Of a stretch of 27,709 bases of DNA, positions 1-6,900 are shown one piece after another. Each line of letters opens with the position of its first letter. Position 1 is the stretch's first letter. Under the pieces are notes generated by a model. The model was not told where the DNA came from. It worked only from the letters and a program-made list of their open reading frames with translations, and did no database searches. A program made the position numbers and the translations under genes. This stretch comes from a virus. The DNA lies in the IMG/VR virus record IMGVR_UViG_3300003621_000014, positions 8,337-36,045 of that record; one strand, given 5' to 3'.

Positions 1-422
1 CCCGCTTCTCTAAGGGTTTGAGTATTATATTTACCGACTATCTTTTCGAAGTTATGCATAAAAGAGTACATAAAAGGTTCCATCTTTTCTTTCATAGTAC
101 CTTTTAAAAAGCCTATCTCTTCATCTTTTAATGTTGTAACCGACTTAACTATAACTATTTTTCGATATCTGCCATCATTTTTTATTAAATCTAGTGCGAC
201 TGCACAGGACAAGTAAGTTTTACCTGTACCTGGTAATCCAGAGCATATAACCATCTCTTTATCCTTTATTTCTTTAACTAGTTTTTTCTGGTTAACCGTT
301 TTACACTTTATATCAACCTTAATTCTTTTTAAAAAATCGTTCCCTTGATGATCATTACTCATTGATTCTAGGATATCCTGCTGTTCTTCGTATGATAATT
401 TTTTTCTAGCTTTTCTAGCCAT
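1..422 (-). CDS. phoH: PhoH-like P-loop ATPase, 3' part cut off by window edge
   Basis: Reading leftwards from an ATG at 422, this gives 140 codons of an open frame that runs off the window, so the C-terminal part is missing. A Walker A motif (GLPGTGKT, about residues 62-69) is followed by the PhoH-typical stretch KSVTTLKDEEIGFLKG and then KEKMEPFM, the counterpart of the 'GFLPGDLQEKVDPY' region of PhoH proteins. PhoH proteins are cytoplasmic P-loop ATPases, very common in large marine and T4-like phages, and some act as RNA helicase/nuclease partners; their role in phage infection is not settled. The first 40 residues are basic and phage-specific. The gene follows the HAD gene by 14 nt and so is the last visible member of the leftward operon. 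The family call is firm; the exact role is unknown. Confidence 0.85.
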   Translation of the reverse strand, partial: MARKARKKLSYEEQQDILESMSNDHQGNDFLKRIKVDIKCKTVNQKKLVKEIKDKEMVICSGLPGTGKTYLSCAVALDLIKNDGRYRKIVIVKSVTTLKDEEIGFLKGTMKEKMEPFMYSFMHNFEKIVGKYNTQTLREA

Positions 423-436
423 ATGTATGTTTTGTA

Positions 437-727
437 TTAAAAGTAATCTTCACTGTTTATATTCTTATCGTCGATAAAAATATCGTAAGGAGGTTTGCCG
501 AATTTCAATTCATGGTGTTTGACTCCCCATTCCTTAAATTGCTTCTTGGTTAGTTCCGAATGATCTATACCTGTTACGGAACCCCTTGCCGTCCAATAAA
601 CAATAGTGTTCCCTTCGTCGTATAATTTATTTATCTTTTTGATTCTGTCCATCATTGGGGTACTGGTTGTATAGTCGGTACTCCCTGTTTTAAATATAGT
701 ATTATCTATATCAACATATATTAACAT
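437..727 (-). CDS. Minimal HAD-superfamily phosphatase
   Basis: This is a 96-residue protein with three HAD signatures: the nucleophile motif DIDNT at residues 6-10 (D6 nucleophile, D8 acid/base), motif II YWTARG around 44-49, and the acidic motif DIFIDDK near 82-88. No cap domain fits in this length, so it is a bare Rossmann core, much shorter than GmhB (about 180 residues) or the sialate-9-phosphate phosphatase. Small HAD proteins of this kind occur in capsule and LPS gene clusters and in phages. Lying directly after neuB (11-nt gap) and before phoH, it may dephosphorylate a sugar phosphate made in the same cluster, but the substrate cannot be read from sequence. ATG at 727 is the only sensible start. 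Confidence 0.75.
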   Translation of the reverse strand: MLIYVDIDNTIFKTGSTDYTTSTPMMDRIKKINKLYDEGNTIVYWTARGSVTGIDHSELTKKQFKEWGVKHHELKFGKPPYDIFIDDKNINSEDYF

Positions 728-738
728 ATAAATTAATT

Positions 739-1578
739 TTATTTCCTTAAACTCTTCATTTTAGATAGTTCACCACCAAATAATTCTCTAGGACCTTCTG
801 GTATTGATAATGATTCTTCTATATCTCTAATACCTTTAACTAATTTAAATAAACCAGATGGTTCAATTGAAGCTGAATGATCGGATCCCCACATACCCCT
901 GTCTAGTGTTATGTGGCGTTCTACCCATTTTACGCCCATTGGTATAGCAGCGAAAGTGGTTACTAGCCCGTACTCATGTCCGCTATAACCTATTTCTTTT
1001 TCAGCGTAGTGGTTTTTTAACCATGTTATGTAATTTAAATTTAATTCGTTTACTGGACATGGATATGTTGAGTTTGTGTGCATTATAACGTCTGGGTTAC
1101 ACGCATCTATACATAAAGTAACCTCATCTTCATTACTCATACCTGTTGATATCATTAAGTAATCGGCCTTTTCTCTAGCATACTCACATAATTCAATATC
1201 GGTTATCAACGCCGATGGTATTTTCATAGCTACTCCTAGGTCACTTTCGTACTTCATCATAAAATCTACAGATGTTTTATCCCAAACGGATGCGAACCAG
1301 TTAATACCAATCTCTTTACAAAACCTATCTATTTCATCGTACTCAGCTTCACCGAACTCAGTTTTCCATTTATATTCTAAGTAAGTTATCTCACCCCAAG
1401 GAGTTTGTCTCATCTTACCTTTCTGTTCCTCTGGAACACATATGTCTGGGTTTCTTTTTTGAAACTTAACATAATCACAACCAGCAGCTTTAGCTACTAA
1501 TATTAATTGTTTTGCTATAGCTATATCCCCGTTATGGTTGATACCTATTTCACCTATAATCTTTGTCTTACTATTCAT
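739..1578 (-). CDS. neuB: NeuB-type nonulosonic (sialic) acid synthase lacking the SAF domain
   Basis: NeuB enzymes condense phosphoenolpyruvate with ManNAc or a related hexosamine to give Neu5Ac, legionaminic or pseudaminic acid. The 279 residues match the TIM-barrel domain throughout: GEIGINHNGD (9-18), DYVKFQKR (35-42), MKIPSALITD (118-127), MISTGMS (142-148), HTNSTYPCP (167-175), GYSGHE (197-202), ERHITLDR (220-227) and GSDHSASIEP (231-240). The protein stops at KMKSLRK, about where NeuB proteins enter the linker to the C-terminal SAF (antifreeze-like) domain, so the usual 60-70 residue SAF domain is absent. The gene sits 3 nt after the FkbM gene in the same operon as a NeuA-like enzyme and two sialyltransferase-like proteins. 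The family call is firm; which nine-carbon sugar is made is not known. Confidence 0.9.
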   Translation of the reverse strand: MNSKTKIIGEIGINHNGDIAIAKQLILVAKAAGCDYVKFQKRNPDICVPEEQKGKMRQTPWGEITYLEYKWKTEFGEAEYDEIDRFCKEIGINWFASVWDKTSVDFMMKYESDLGVAMKIPSALITDIELCEYAREKADYLMISTGMSNEDEVTLCIDACNPDVIMHTNSTYPCPVNELNLNYITWLKNHYAEKEIGYSGHEYGLVTTFAAIPMGVKWVERHITLDRGMWGSDHSASIEPSGLFKLVKGIRDIEESLSIPEGPRELFGGELSKMKSLRK

Positions 1579-1581
1579 AAT

Positions 1582-2217
1582 TTACTTTTGTTTATAATAT
1601 TTTTTATTTAACATAATATAGTCATTCTGTTTGACGTTAATTGCTGTTGATTTAAATATAGGAAAAAATCCTTTACTGTAAAGGTATTCCATAACTTTAG
1701 GTTCTAAAGTTTGTCCTGTGAAATATTCAACCTCCTCAGTTTCAATTTGTAGTATTTTTATATCCTCTAAAATACCACCAAAACTTTTTAAGGCTTCTAA
1801 TGTAGCTCCTTCAACATCTATTTTAACGAGGTCGGGTATATCTAAGGATTTTTCTGTTATGTACGTGTCCATCCTTTTACATTTTAACTCAACTAACCGT
1901 TCTTTAGTTTTTGATAAATTTTGTTCAAAAATACTATGTATACCATTTTGTTCTTTTTCGTAAAAATGTGTTACCCCATCGTAATCTCTTATTACGAAAT
2001 TTTCAAAACTAACTTTTTCGGTATCTTTACCTAGTAGGAATTTTTTGTAATTGTTGGGTAAACCTTCGAACCCTATAACTTTAGCGTCAAATAATTCTGA
2101 TAGAAGGAAGCTGTCAACTCCGTTTAAACACCCTACGTCATAAATTAATTTTATTTTTGATATATCCAAATTTTCATTTAGTACATCTTTCATTGTTTCC
2201 ATGTTTAATCTAGCCAT
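1582..2217 (-). CDS. FkbM-family SAM-dependent methyltransferase
   Basis: This 211-residue protein has a SAM-binding motif I, IYDVGCLNGV (25-34), an acidic motif II-like FEGLPNN (50-56), and the FkbM hallmark VKIDVEGATLEAL (131-143). FkbM enzymes O-methylate hydroxyl groups on sugars or small molecules and are frequent in LPS, capsule and phage glycan loci. The ATG at 2217 overlaps the end of the upstream GT4-like gene by 13 nt, so the two are probably translationally coupled. By position it likely methylates a sugar of the glycan built by the neighbouring transferases, but acceptor and position are inference. Confidence 0.85.
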   Translation of the reverse strand: MARLNMETMKDVLNENLDISKIKLIYDVGCLNGVDSFLLSELFDAKVIGFEGLPNNYKKFLLGKDTEKVSFENFVIRDYDGVTHFYEKEQNGIHSIFEQNLSKTKERLVELKCKRMDTYITEKSLDIPDLVKIDVEGATLEALKSFGGILEDIKILQIETEEVEYFTGQTLEPKVMEYLYSKGFFPIFKSTAINVKQNDYIMLNKKYYKQK

Positions 2218-3056
2218 TTTTCGTATATTTTAATGTATTCATTTGCGATAGTTTCTGGGTCCCAATGGTTCTCCATCCATAATCTACTTTCGTAACCTTT
2301 ATCAATTATTTTATTTAAACCAGATTCTATTAAATTAATTAATTCTATTTCTAAGTTTTGGTGATACGTGTTAATAAAAGGGTTTGTTTTAGCGTTTGAC
2401 GACCTTAGTAAAACTTCTTCTACTTCCTTACTAACAGAACATATGGTTGTTATACCCATGGCCATTGATTCGAGGCCTGATCTGTGATACGAATCGGTCT
2501 TAACTTCATCTATAAATATATTACACTCAGATTTTCTTTTGAGACATTCTTCTAGTGGCACCCCAGTAATCACCTCTATCTCCACTTTATCTTTATATAT
2601 TTTTTTTATTTTATTTAGGATTGGTATAGTTTCTTTGTAACCCTTATCAGCCCATTTAGACGAGGGTGTTGTTGAAGATGGTGAATATCCTATTCTAATT
2701 ACTTTGTTTTGATATTTGGGGATGTATTTAACATCAAATAAATCTACTGGGTTTCTTACCACTCTACAATGTCTATATTCGGGTAAGGTGGCATGATATT
2801 GGGCTATTACTAGTTTTGGTATATCAACATTTAATTCAACTCTAAAAGGTTCACTGTGGTATTGTATAATACTTTTCTTGGTAGTATAGAACTTCTTGTT
2901 GTGTTGGTGTACTATATCTGAATTAGGTATAATTAATTTACCTGGGTAAGAATAACCAACAACATATGATTTATGTTCGGTATATTTGTTTATAACCTCA
3001 CTTATAGCTTCTGGTGCCTCGGCTATGTTGGTGTGTTTAGTATGTGTTACTATCAT
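2205..3056 (-). CDS. GT-B fold glycosyltransferase (GT4-like)
   Basis: This 283-residue cytoplasmic protein has no membrane segment. The C-terminal half looks like a GT4 nucleotide-sugar domain: a beta strand with IRIGYSPSSTT near 120-130, a lysine/aspartate helix, EVITGVPLEECL, and then SYHRSGLESMAMG (189-201), which corresponds to the donor-binding EX7E region of GT4 enzymes. The N-terminal half is short (about 115 residues against 170-200 usually), with a histidine-rich stretch (IVHQHNKK). The ATG at 3056 overlaps the upstream GT29-like gene by 20 nt. The GT-B/GT4 assignment is by pattern; donor and acceptor are unknown. It probably adds a sugar to the same glycan that receives the nonulosonic acid. 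Confidence 0.7.
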   Translation of the reverse strand: MIVTHTKHTNIAEAPEAISEVINKYTEHKSYVVGYSYPGKLIIPNSDIVHQHNKKFYTTKKSIIQYHSEPFRVELNVDIPKLVIAQYHATLPEYRHCRVVRNPVDLFDVKYIPKYQNKVIRIGYSPSSTTPSSKWADKGYKETIPILNKIKKIYKDKVEIEVITGVPLEECLKRKSECNIFIDEVKTDSYHRSGLESMAMGITTICSVSKEVEEVLLRSSNAKTNPFINTYHQNLEIELINLIESGLNKIIDKGYESRLWMENHWDPETIANEYIKIYEKWLD

Positions 3057-4020
3057 AAAAAGTTATTATATTATTTTTTTTATCATACTCAAAAGCCATA
3101 CTCATTATTTCTAATTTCTCTTTCTTATAATTATGTACTTTAGATATCTCGTACTCTAAACCTTTATCTGTCCTTAATAAACTATTTTCACCACCGTCAT
3201 AGAAGTTAAATCCTATTAGGTCTATCTTTTTAAACCCACCTAGGTGTAATAATAACTTTAGCATGGTATACCCGCTAGTGCTTGGTTGTTCGTCTGTTTT
3301 CATACTATTATGATCATTATGGTGGTTATACTTAAGTATTAACCCCTGATGAACCTTGTTTAAACCTTTAACCTTATTGATCCAGTTAGTGAGGTTATTT
3401 GATATGATAAATCTTATAGGTACGTATTTATCTAGATTTTCGTCTTGTAGGTATACGCTAACATGTATTGTAGTTTTAGACCCAGTATATACTTCGTTTA
3501 ATTTAAATGAGTTGAATCTTACGACAATATCATTAGAGTCAATAATATCACCATTTTCTTTTTTAAGTAAGTCTGATGAGTTAGCAACTAATATTATAGT
3601 CTTATTTTTTATCATCCTCTTTAAATTATCTAAAGATAATAAAGAGCGTTTTTTTAAAAATTGGTTTAATAATCTGTCAATGGTTTCGTCATATAATTCT
3701 TGATTAGACTTATCATTGTTTTTTGTTTTAGTTCCTTTAATAGTGGTGAGTGTAGGTTCAGAAACATTTTTTTGTTCTGTTTTTACAACCCCTTTCTTTA
3801 AGTCAACATTTTTTTGTTCTGTTTTTACAACCCCTTTCTTTAAGTCAACATTTTTAGTTTTATTCACTTTAAGACCTTTTTTAGGGTTGTTAGCTGTTAC
3901 TATTTCAACCACGTTTTCTAAGACCTCATCGACCTGAGAATTAATTTTAATTCTTTGTTTCTGGTTACTCTTAGTAACTATTGATTTACCCTTATTTTTT
4001 TTCTTTGCGAAGTAACCCAT
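3037..4020 (-). CDS. GT29-type sialyltransferase with repeat-containing basic N-terminal region
   Basis: Residues 140-327 carry the sialylmotif pattern of family GT29. A motif-L-like segment IILVANSSDLLKKENG is followed by IDSNDIVVRFNSF (about 142-172). A motif-S-like segment begins at PSTSGYTMLKLL (246-257) and ends at IDLIGFNFYD. A motif-VS-like H296xxxxE301 follows. GT29 enzymes move sialic acid from CMP-sialate to a glycan acceptor. Residues 1-110 are lysine-rich with no signal peptide and contain two exact copies of a 14-residue unit (57-70 and 71-84) from a 42-bp tandem DNA repeat. The frame is open upstream to a TTG at 4041, but I use the ATG at 4020, giving 327 residues. The CDS overlaps neuA by 29 nt. 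Sialyl transfer is inferred from motifs and from the neighbouring neuA and neuB. Confidence 0.75.
   Translation of the reverse strand: MGYFAKKKNKGKSIVTKSNQKQRIKINSQVDEVLENVVEIVTANNPKKGLKVNKTKNVDLKKGVVKTEQKNVDLKKGVVKTEQKNVSEPTLTTIKGTKTKNNDKSNQELYDETIDRLLNQFLKKRSLLSLDNLKRMIKNKTIILVANSSDLLKKENGDIIDSNDIVVRFNSFKLNEVYTGSKTTIHVSVYLQDENLDKYVPIRFIISNNLTNWINKVKGLNKVHQGLILKYNHHNDHNSMKTDEQPSTSGYTMLKLLLHLGGFKKIDLIGFNFYDGGENSLLRTDKGLEYEISKVHNYKKEKLEIMSMAFEYDKKNNIITFYDSNTY
3763..3846 (-). repeat. Perfect 42-bp tandem duplication inside the GT29-type gene
   Basis: Two identical 42-bp units lie at 3763-3804 and 3805-3846, followed by the first 9 bases of a third. The period is a multiple of three, so each unit encodes the same 14 residues (NVDLKKGVVKTEQK) and the frame is kept. 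The lack of any difference between copies points to a recent duplication by slippage in the linker/stalk part of the protein, where length variation would be tolerated. Confidence 0.95.
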
Positions 4021-4642
4021 CAAAATCTTTTTTAGTGTCAACGTCTATAACATCGTATATTTTAAAGAAATATGTATCATCATTATATAAATTATTGTTT
4101 AGTTTACCTAATTCACTAACCTTAAATATAGATATGTAATGAGATATTTCAAATATTTCTGGGTAGTCTTGTCTCCTGTATAGATTATGTTTAACTAACT
4201 GTCTACCTTTGTTGTTACCTGCGTTTAACATATATAAATATGGGTGTACACCTTTAAAATCCTTTTTACACAACAAACTTTTTTCTTTATTATCTAAAAA
4301 TAATTTATAGACATTTTTAACCTCTTTAAAAGTTCTTTCTGGGTAAGTTAGGTATAGCATTATAACCACATCGTCGTAATTTAAATCACCGTTTTTAACT
4401 AGGTATTCAATGACTTCTTTTGTGCTGGTTGTGTCAATGGCTAACTCATCTGGTCTAATAGAAACTTTTAAACCCATTAATTCACATTTTTCGATCAATA
4501 CTTCATCATCTGTTGATACAATTATGTATTTGTGGTATTTTTTAGGTATACTATCAACTGTTTCGTTAAAAAGTAACCTATTTTTAAAAGGTAAGCCTTT
4601 TGAGTTTCTTCTGGCTGGTATTAATATTTTAAGTTTATCCAT
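3992..4642 (-). CDS. neuA: CMP-nonulosonate (acylneuraminate) cytidylyltransferase
   Basis: NeuA-type enzymes activate a nonulosonic acid with CTP, giving the CMP-sugar donor. The 216-residue protein starts with the nucleotide-binding motif IPARRNSKGLPFKN (about 8-21; family form IPARGGSKGIPxKN). It continues with VSTDDEVLIEKCELMG, then RPDELAIDTTSTKEV, and ends with a metal-site-like IDVDTKKDF. The length matches the 220-230 residues usual for bacterial CMP-sialate synthetases. The frame is open to a GTG at 4663, but the ATG at 4642 places the core motif at the usual distance and overlaps the upstream stop (4635-4637) by 8 nt, typical of this operon. It lies between the two GT29-type genes, so donor synthesis and transfer are encoded side by side. 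Confidence 0.87.
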   Translation of the reverse strand: MDKLKILIPARRNSKGLPFKNRLLFNETVDSIPKKYHKYIIVSTDDEVLIEKCELMGLKVSIRPDELAIDTTSTKEVIEYLVKNGDLNYDDVVIMLYLTYPERTFKEVKNVYKLFLDNKEKSLLCKKDFKGVHPYLYMLNAGNNKGRQLVKHNLYRRQDYPEIFEISHYISIFKVSELGKLNNNLYNDDTYFFKIYDVIDVDTKKDFDGLLRKEKK

Positions 4643-5168
4643 TATATAATAATTTAACTTCACCTTTATTAATGAGATTGTTGACCAAAGCCTTTTCTAA
4701 GTCTGGTCTATGACCTATCATTTTATTATCGTCTTTATAGTAATGAACTCCATTCTCAAAGAAATCAAAACCATGTATTTTGACATTATAACCTTTTTCT
4801 ATAAAATAGTATATCATCACTAATCCAGTAGTGGCCCATAGGTTACCAGCGTCTAACAATTTATTTACCTTGTTGTAGAATTTTACAGGGATCACATTAA
4901 ACCCATCATTAACTAAAATCTTCTTCTCTTCTTCGGTACATCTTATGATGTTTGGGTAAACGTAGAATTTACTTTTGAAGTTTTTGGTTATATGTTTAGA
5001 TGACATTTTAGTCTTGACCCATACGTCTGTTTTGGTACCAACGTGTTTTTCGTAACCTTTTGTCTCGAAGTCATTGAACCTAATAACTGTTTCATGAGAG
5101 TCTATTAGTTCACCCAATTCTTTATCTAAACAAGACGGACCATTACCTATCAATAAAACTTCTTTCAT
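4635..5168 (-). CDS. Compact GT29-type sialyltransferase
   Basis: This is a 177-residue protein with all three sialylmotif-like segments in the right order: VLLIGNGPSCLDKELG then IDSHETVIRFNDF (L, 4-34), WATTGLVMIYYF to VKIHGFDFFE (S, 111-138), and H153xxxxE158 (VS). It is essentially only the catalytic core, far shorter than animal GT29 enzymes (300-400 residues), with no transmembrane anchor, so it would act in the cytoplasm. It is clearly related in pattern to the larger GT29-type protein two genes downstream but not a recent duplicate. It overlaps the GT2 gene by 4 nt and neuA by 8 nt. The family match is good; its use of CMP-nonulosonate is inferred from context. Confidence 0.75.
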   Translation of the reverse strand: MKEVLLIGNGPSCLDKELGELIDSHETVIRFNDFETKGYEKHVGTKTDVWVKTKMSSKHITKNFKSKFYVYPNIIRCTEEEKKILVNDGFNVIPVKFYNKVNKLLDAGNLWATTGLVMIYYFIEKGYNVKIHGFDFFENGVHYYKDDNKMIGHRPDLEKALVNNLINKGEVKLLYNG

Positions 5169-6604
5169 ATAACTTTTTTACTTTTATGAGAATCTTTAGT
5201 GAAGTCTGTGATATGTTTCTCTCTATCGAAATCGTATTGGTAACCCAGGGATCTATCCCTGTTAAACTTACTTAACCTTTTATGGTAACTACCCATTTTA
5301 TCTAGAAAGTATTTTAACCCTATTTTTTTATAATGTAATAGTTTAACATCACCATCGAAATACTTTACATTACCAGAGGGGTTAGCGACATGACAGCCGA
5401 AATTATAATTAATCTCCTTTATCTCACTTGGCTTGAACATACATAGTTTGTCAAAATGATTGTGTCTTATACCGTATTTAACGTCACTTAATAAATCAAC
5501 ACTTTTAGTGATGTCGAAATCCTCTATTATCATATCATAACCCACTGGTTTTATTATAGTAGCACTACTATCGTTAAAGTTTCGTATTAAAGTTCCTATG
5601 TTTTCGGTATATAGAAACTCGTCCATATCACAAACTATTACAATGTCCGCTCTACCTATCGAATTTTTCCATAAATTATTTTTTATCTGTAGGTAGGCAT
5701 CGTCGCGTATTTCACCACCAGTATCGTAACTAATGATAGTTACTTTAGGGTGTTCAGTTAATATCTTAACACTATTGTCATTAGATTTGTTATCGTAAAC
5801 TATGATTCTATCAACCCAGTTTTCGTAGTGTTTTAAAAATGAAGGGATTATCTTTTCTTCGTTCCAACATAGTACGTGTAAGTCTACTTTTGGTAATGAT
5901 TTATCGAATACTATATGTGAGGTGTTTTTATTTAGGTTTATTGGTATGTTTTTAGAATTTCTGGTCTCAAAGATTAATTTATTCTCCTCCCATTGTTTGT
6001 TAGTACCACCAACCGATTTATGTATCAATTTAATATTAGACATTAAACCTATTTTAGCCCCATTTATATGATTATCAAAACAAAATGATATGTCATAGAA
6101 ATGGAACCCTTTATACGATTCATCGAATTTACTTATTAACCTAGTCCTATCTACCGCTAAAAATAAACCATCCAGAACAACCATCTCTTTTAGTTCATTA
6201 CCGTAACTTTTAGAGAATTTATTCTCCCATACTTTATTACCGTCGGTGTGTTTAACGGTTCCGTGCATAGCGTTCCTTATCTCCCACCACATACCACTGA
6301 TCATGTGATTCGTGCCAGCAACACCTAGTATGGAATATTCTTCATTTTTATCAAAATGTTTTATTAACTTATTACCCCAATTTTTTGTTTCAAAAATTAT
6401 ATCATCATGACAAAAAACCACTATATCACTAGACGCTTCTTTTAACCCTTTGTTGTATATTTCAGTTAATGAGTATTCTCCGTTATTTAGGTACGGTAAT
6501 ACTTCAACACCTTTATGTAGACATGTTTTTTTTACGTGTTCAACAAATGAATCGTCTATAGCTCTGGTTGAGAAAACGACACTGATCTTAATGTTAGTCT
6601 TCAT
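5165..6604 (-). CDS. Two-domain GT2 (GT-A) glycosyltransferase
   Basis: Two GT-A domains are joined in 479 residues. Domain 1 (about 5-210) begins KISVVFSTR, has an acidic FCHDDIIF (64-71) in the place of the DxD metal site, and includes WWEIRNAMHG and LDGLFLAVDR, resembling the StrF-like GT2 subgroup (Glyco_tranf_2_5). Domain 2 (about 240-440) begins DLHVLCWNEE, then DNKSNDNS, and carries a clear CDMDEFLY (325-332) with the D326xD328 metal motif, resembling Glyco_tranf_2_4. No membrane segment is seen. Such tandem GT2 proteins can add two different or alternating sugars. The ATG at 6604 overlaps the upstream small gene by 11 nt. Substrates are unknown; the context suggests it builds the acceptor glycan. 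Confidence 0.8.
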   Translation of the reverse strand: MKTNIKISVVFSTRAIDDSFVEHVKKTCLHKGVEVLPYLNNGEYSLTEIYNKGLKEASSDIVVFCHDDIIFETKNWGNKLIKHFDKNEEYSILGVAGTNHMISGMWWEIRNAMHGTVKHTDGNKVWENKFSKSYGNELKEMVVLDGLFLAVDRTRLISKFDESYKGFHFYDISFCFDNHINGAKIGLMSNIKLIHKSVGGTNKQWEENKLIFETRNSKNIPINLNKNTSHIVFDKSLPKVDLHVLCWNEEKIIPSFLKHYENWVDRIIVYDNKSNDNSVKILTEHPKVTIISYDTGGEIRDDAYLQIKNNLWKNSIGRADIVIVCDMDEFLYTENIGTLIRNFNDSSATIIKPVGYDMIIEDFDITKSVDLLSDVKYGIRHNHFDKLCMFKPSEIKEINYNFGCHVANPSGNVKYFDGDVKLLHYKKIGLKYFLDKMGSYHKRLSKFNRDRSLGYQYDFDREKHITDFTKDSHKSKKVI

Positions 6605-6896
6605 CTTTTTCTTCTATTAATTCTCGTACCGTATCATCGTCTTTAAATTTTAATACAGGTATGATCCCATTAAACATCTGTATGAAACTAAATTTTAAAC
6701 TAACCTCATTTAGCTCTCTTTGGAGGAAAGTGGCTAACTTATACTCGTCCGATCCTGGTGGATAAACAAATGCGTACAATACTTTATCTCCGACCTCTAT
6801 CCTTTTACCAGACCAAACTGTTTTGTACTCGACTCTATCTAGTACATCTGGTGTGATAGTTTTGTAAGCCTTTATTTGTTCTTTAAATTCTTCCAT
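6594..6896 (-). CDS. Small acidic protein of unknown function
   Basis: I do not recognise this protein. From the ATG at 6896 it has 100 residues; the frame stays open to a GTG at 6935, inside the dUTPase gene. I prefer the ATG because it starts just upstream of the dUTPase stop and has an AGGAG 12 nt in front, one of the few Shine-Dalgarno-like sites here. The middle looks like a small beta-rich fold (VGDKVLYAFVYPPGSDEYKL), followed by a helix and a strongly acidic tail (EEKDED). It has no signal peptide or membrane segment. It lies between dut and the GT2 gene, overlapping the latter by 11 nt. Its position could suit either a nucleotide or a glycan role. Confidence 0.6.
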   Translation of the reverse strand: MEEFKEQIKAYKTITPDVLDRVEYKTVWSGKRIEVGDKVLYAFVYPPGSDEYKLATFLQRELNEVSLKFSFIQMFNGIIPVLKFKDDDTVRELIEEKDED

Positions 6897-6900
6897 AACA

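Noticed and set aside
3716-3937. Plus-strand ORF opposite the GT29-type gene, with a repeated hydrophobic pattern
   Set aside because: It is the antisense image of the 42-bp repeat and lysine-rich region; no independent start or neighbour support.
4021-4041. TTG start extending the larger GT29-type gene by 7 residues
   Set aside because: An ATG at 4020 is available with the same overlap style as neighbours.
4643-4663. GTG start extending the neuA-like gene by 7 residues
   Set aside because: The ATG at 4642 puts the nucleotide-binding motif at its usual distance from the N-terminus.
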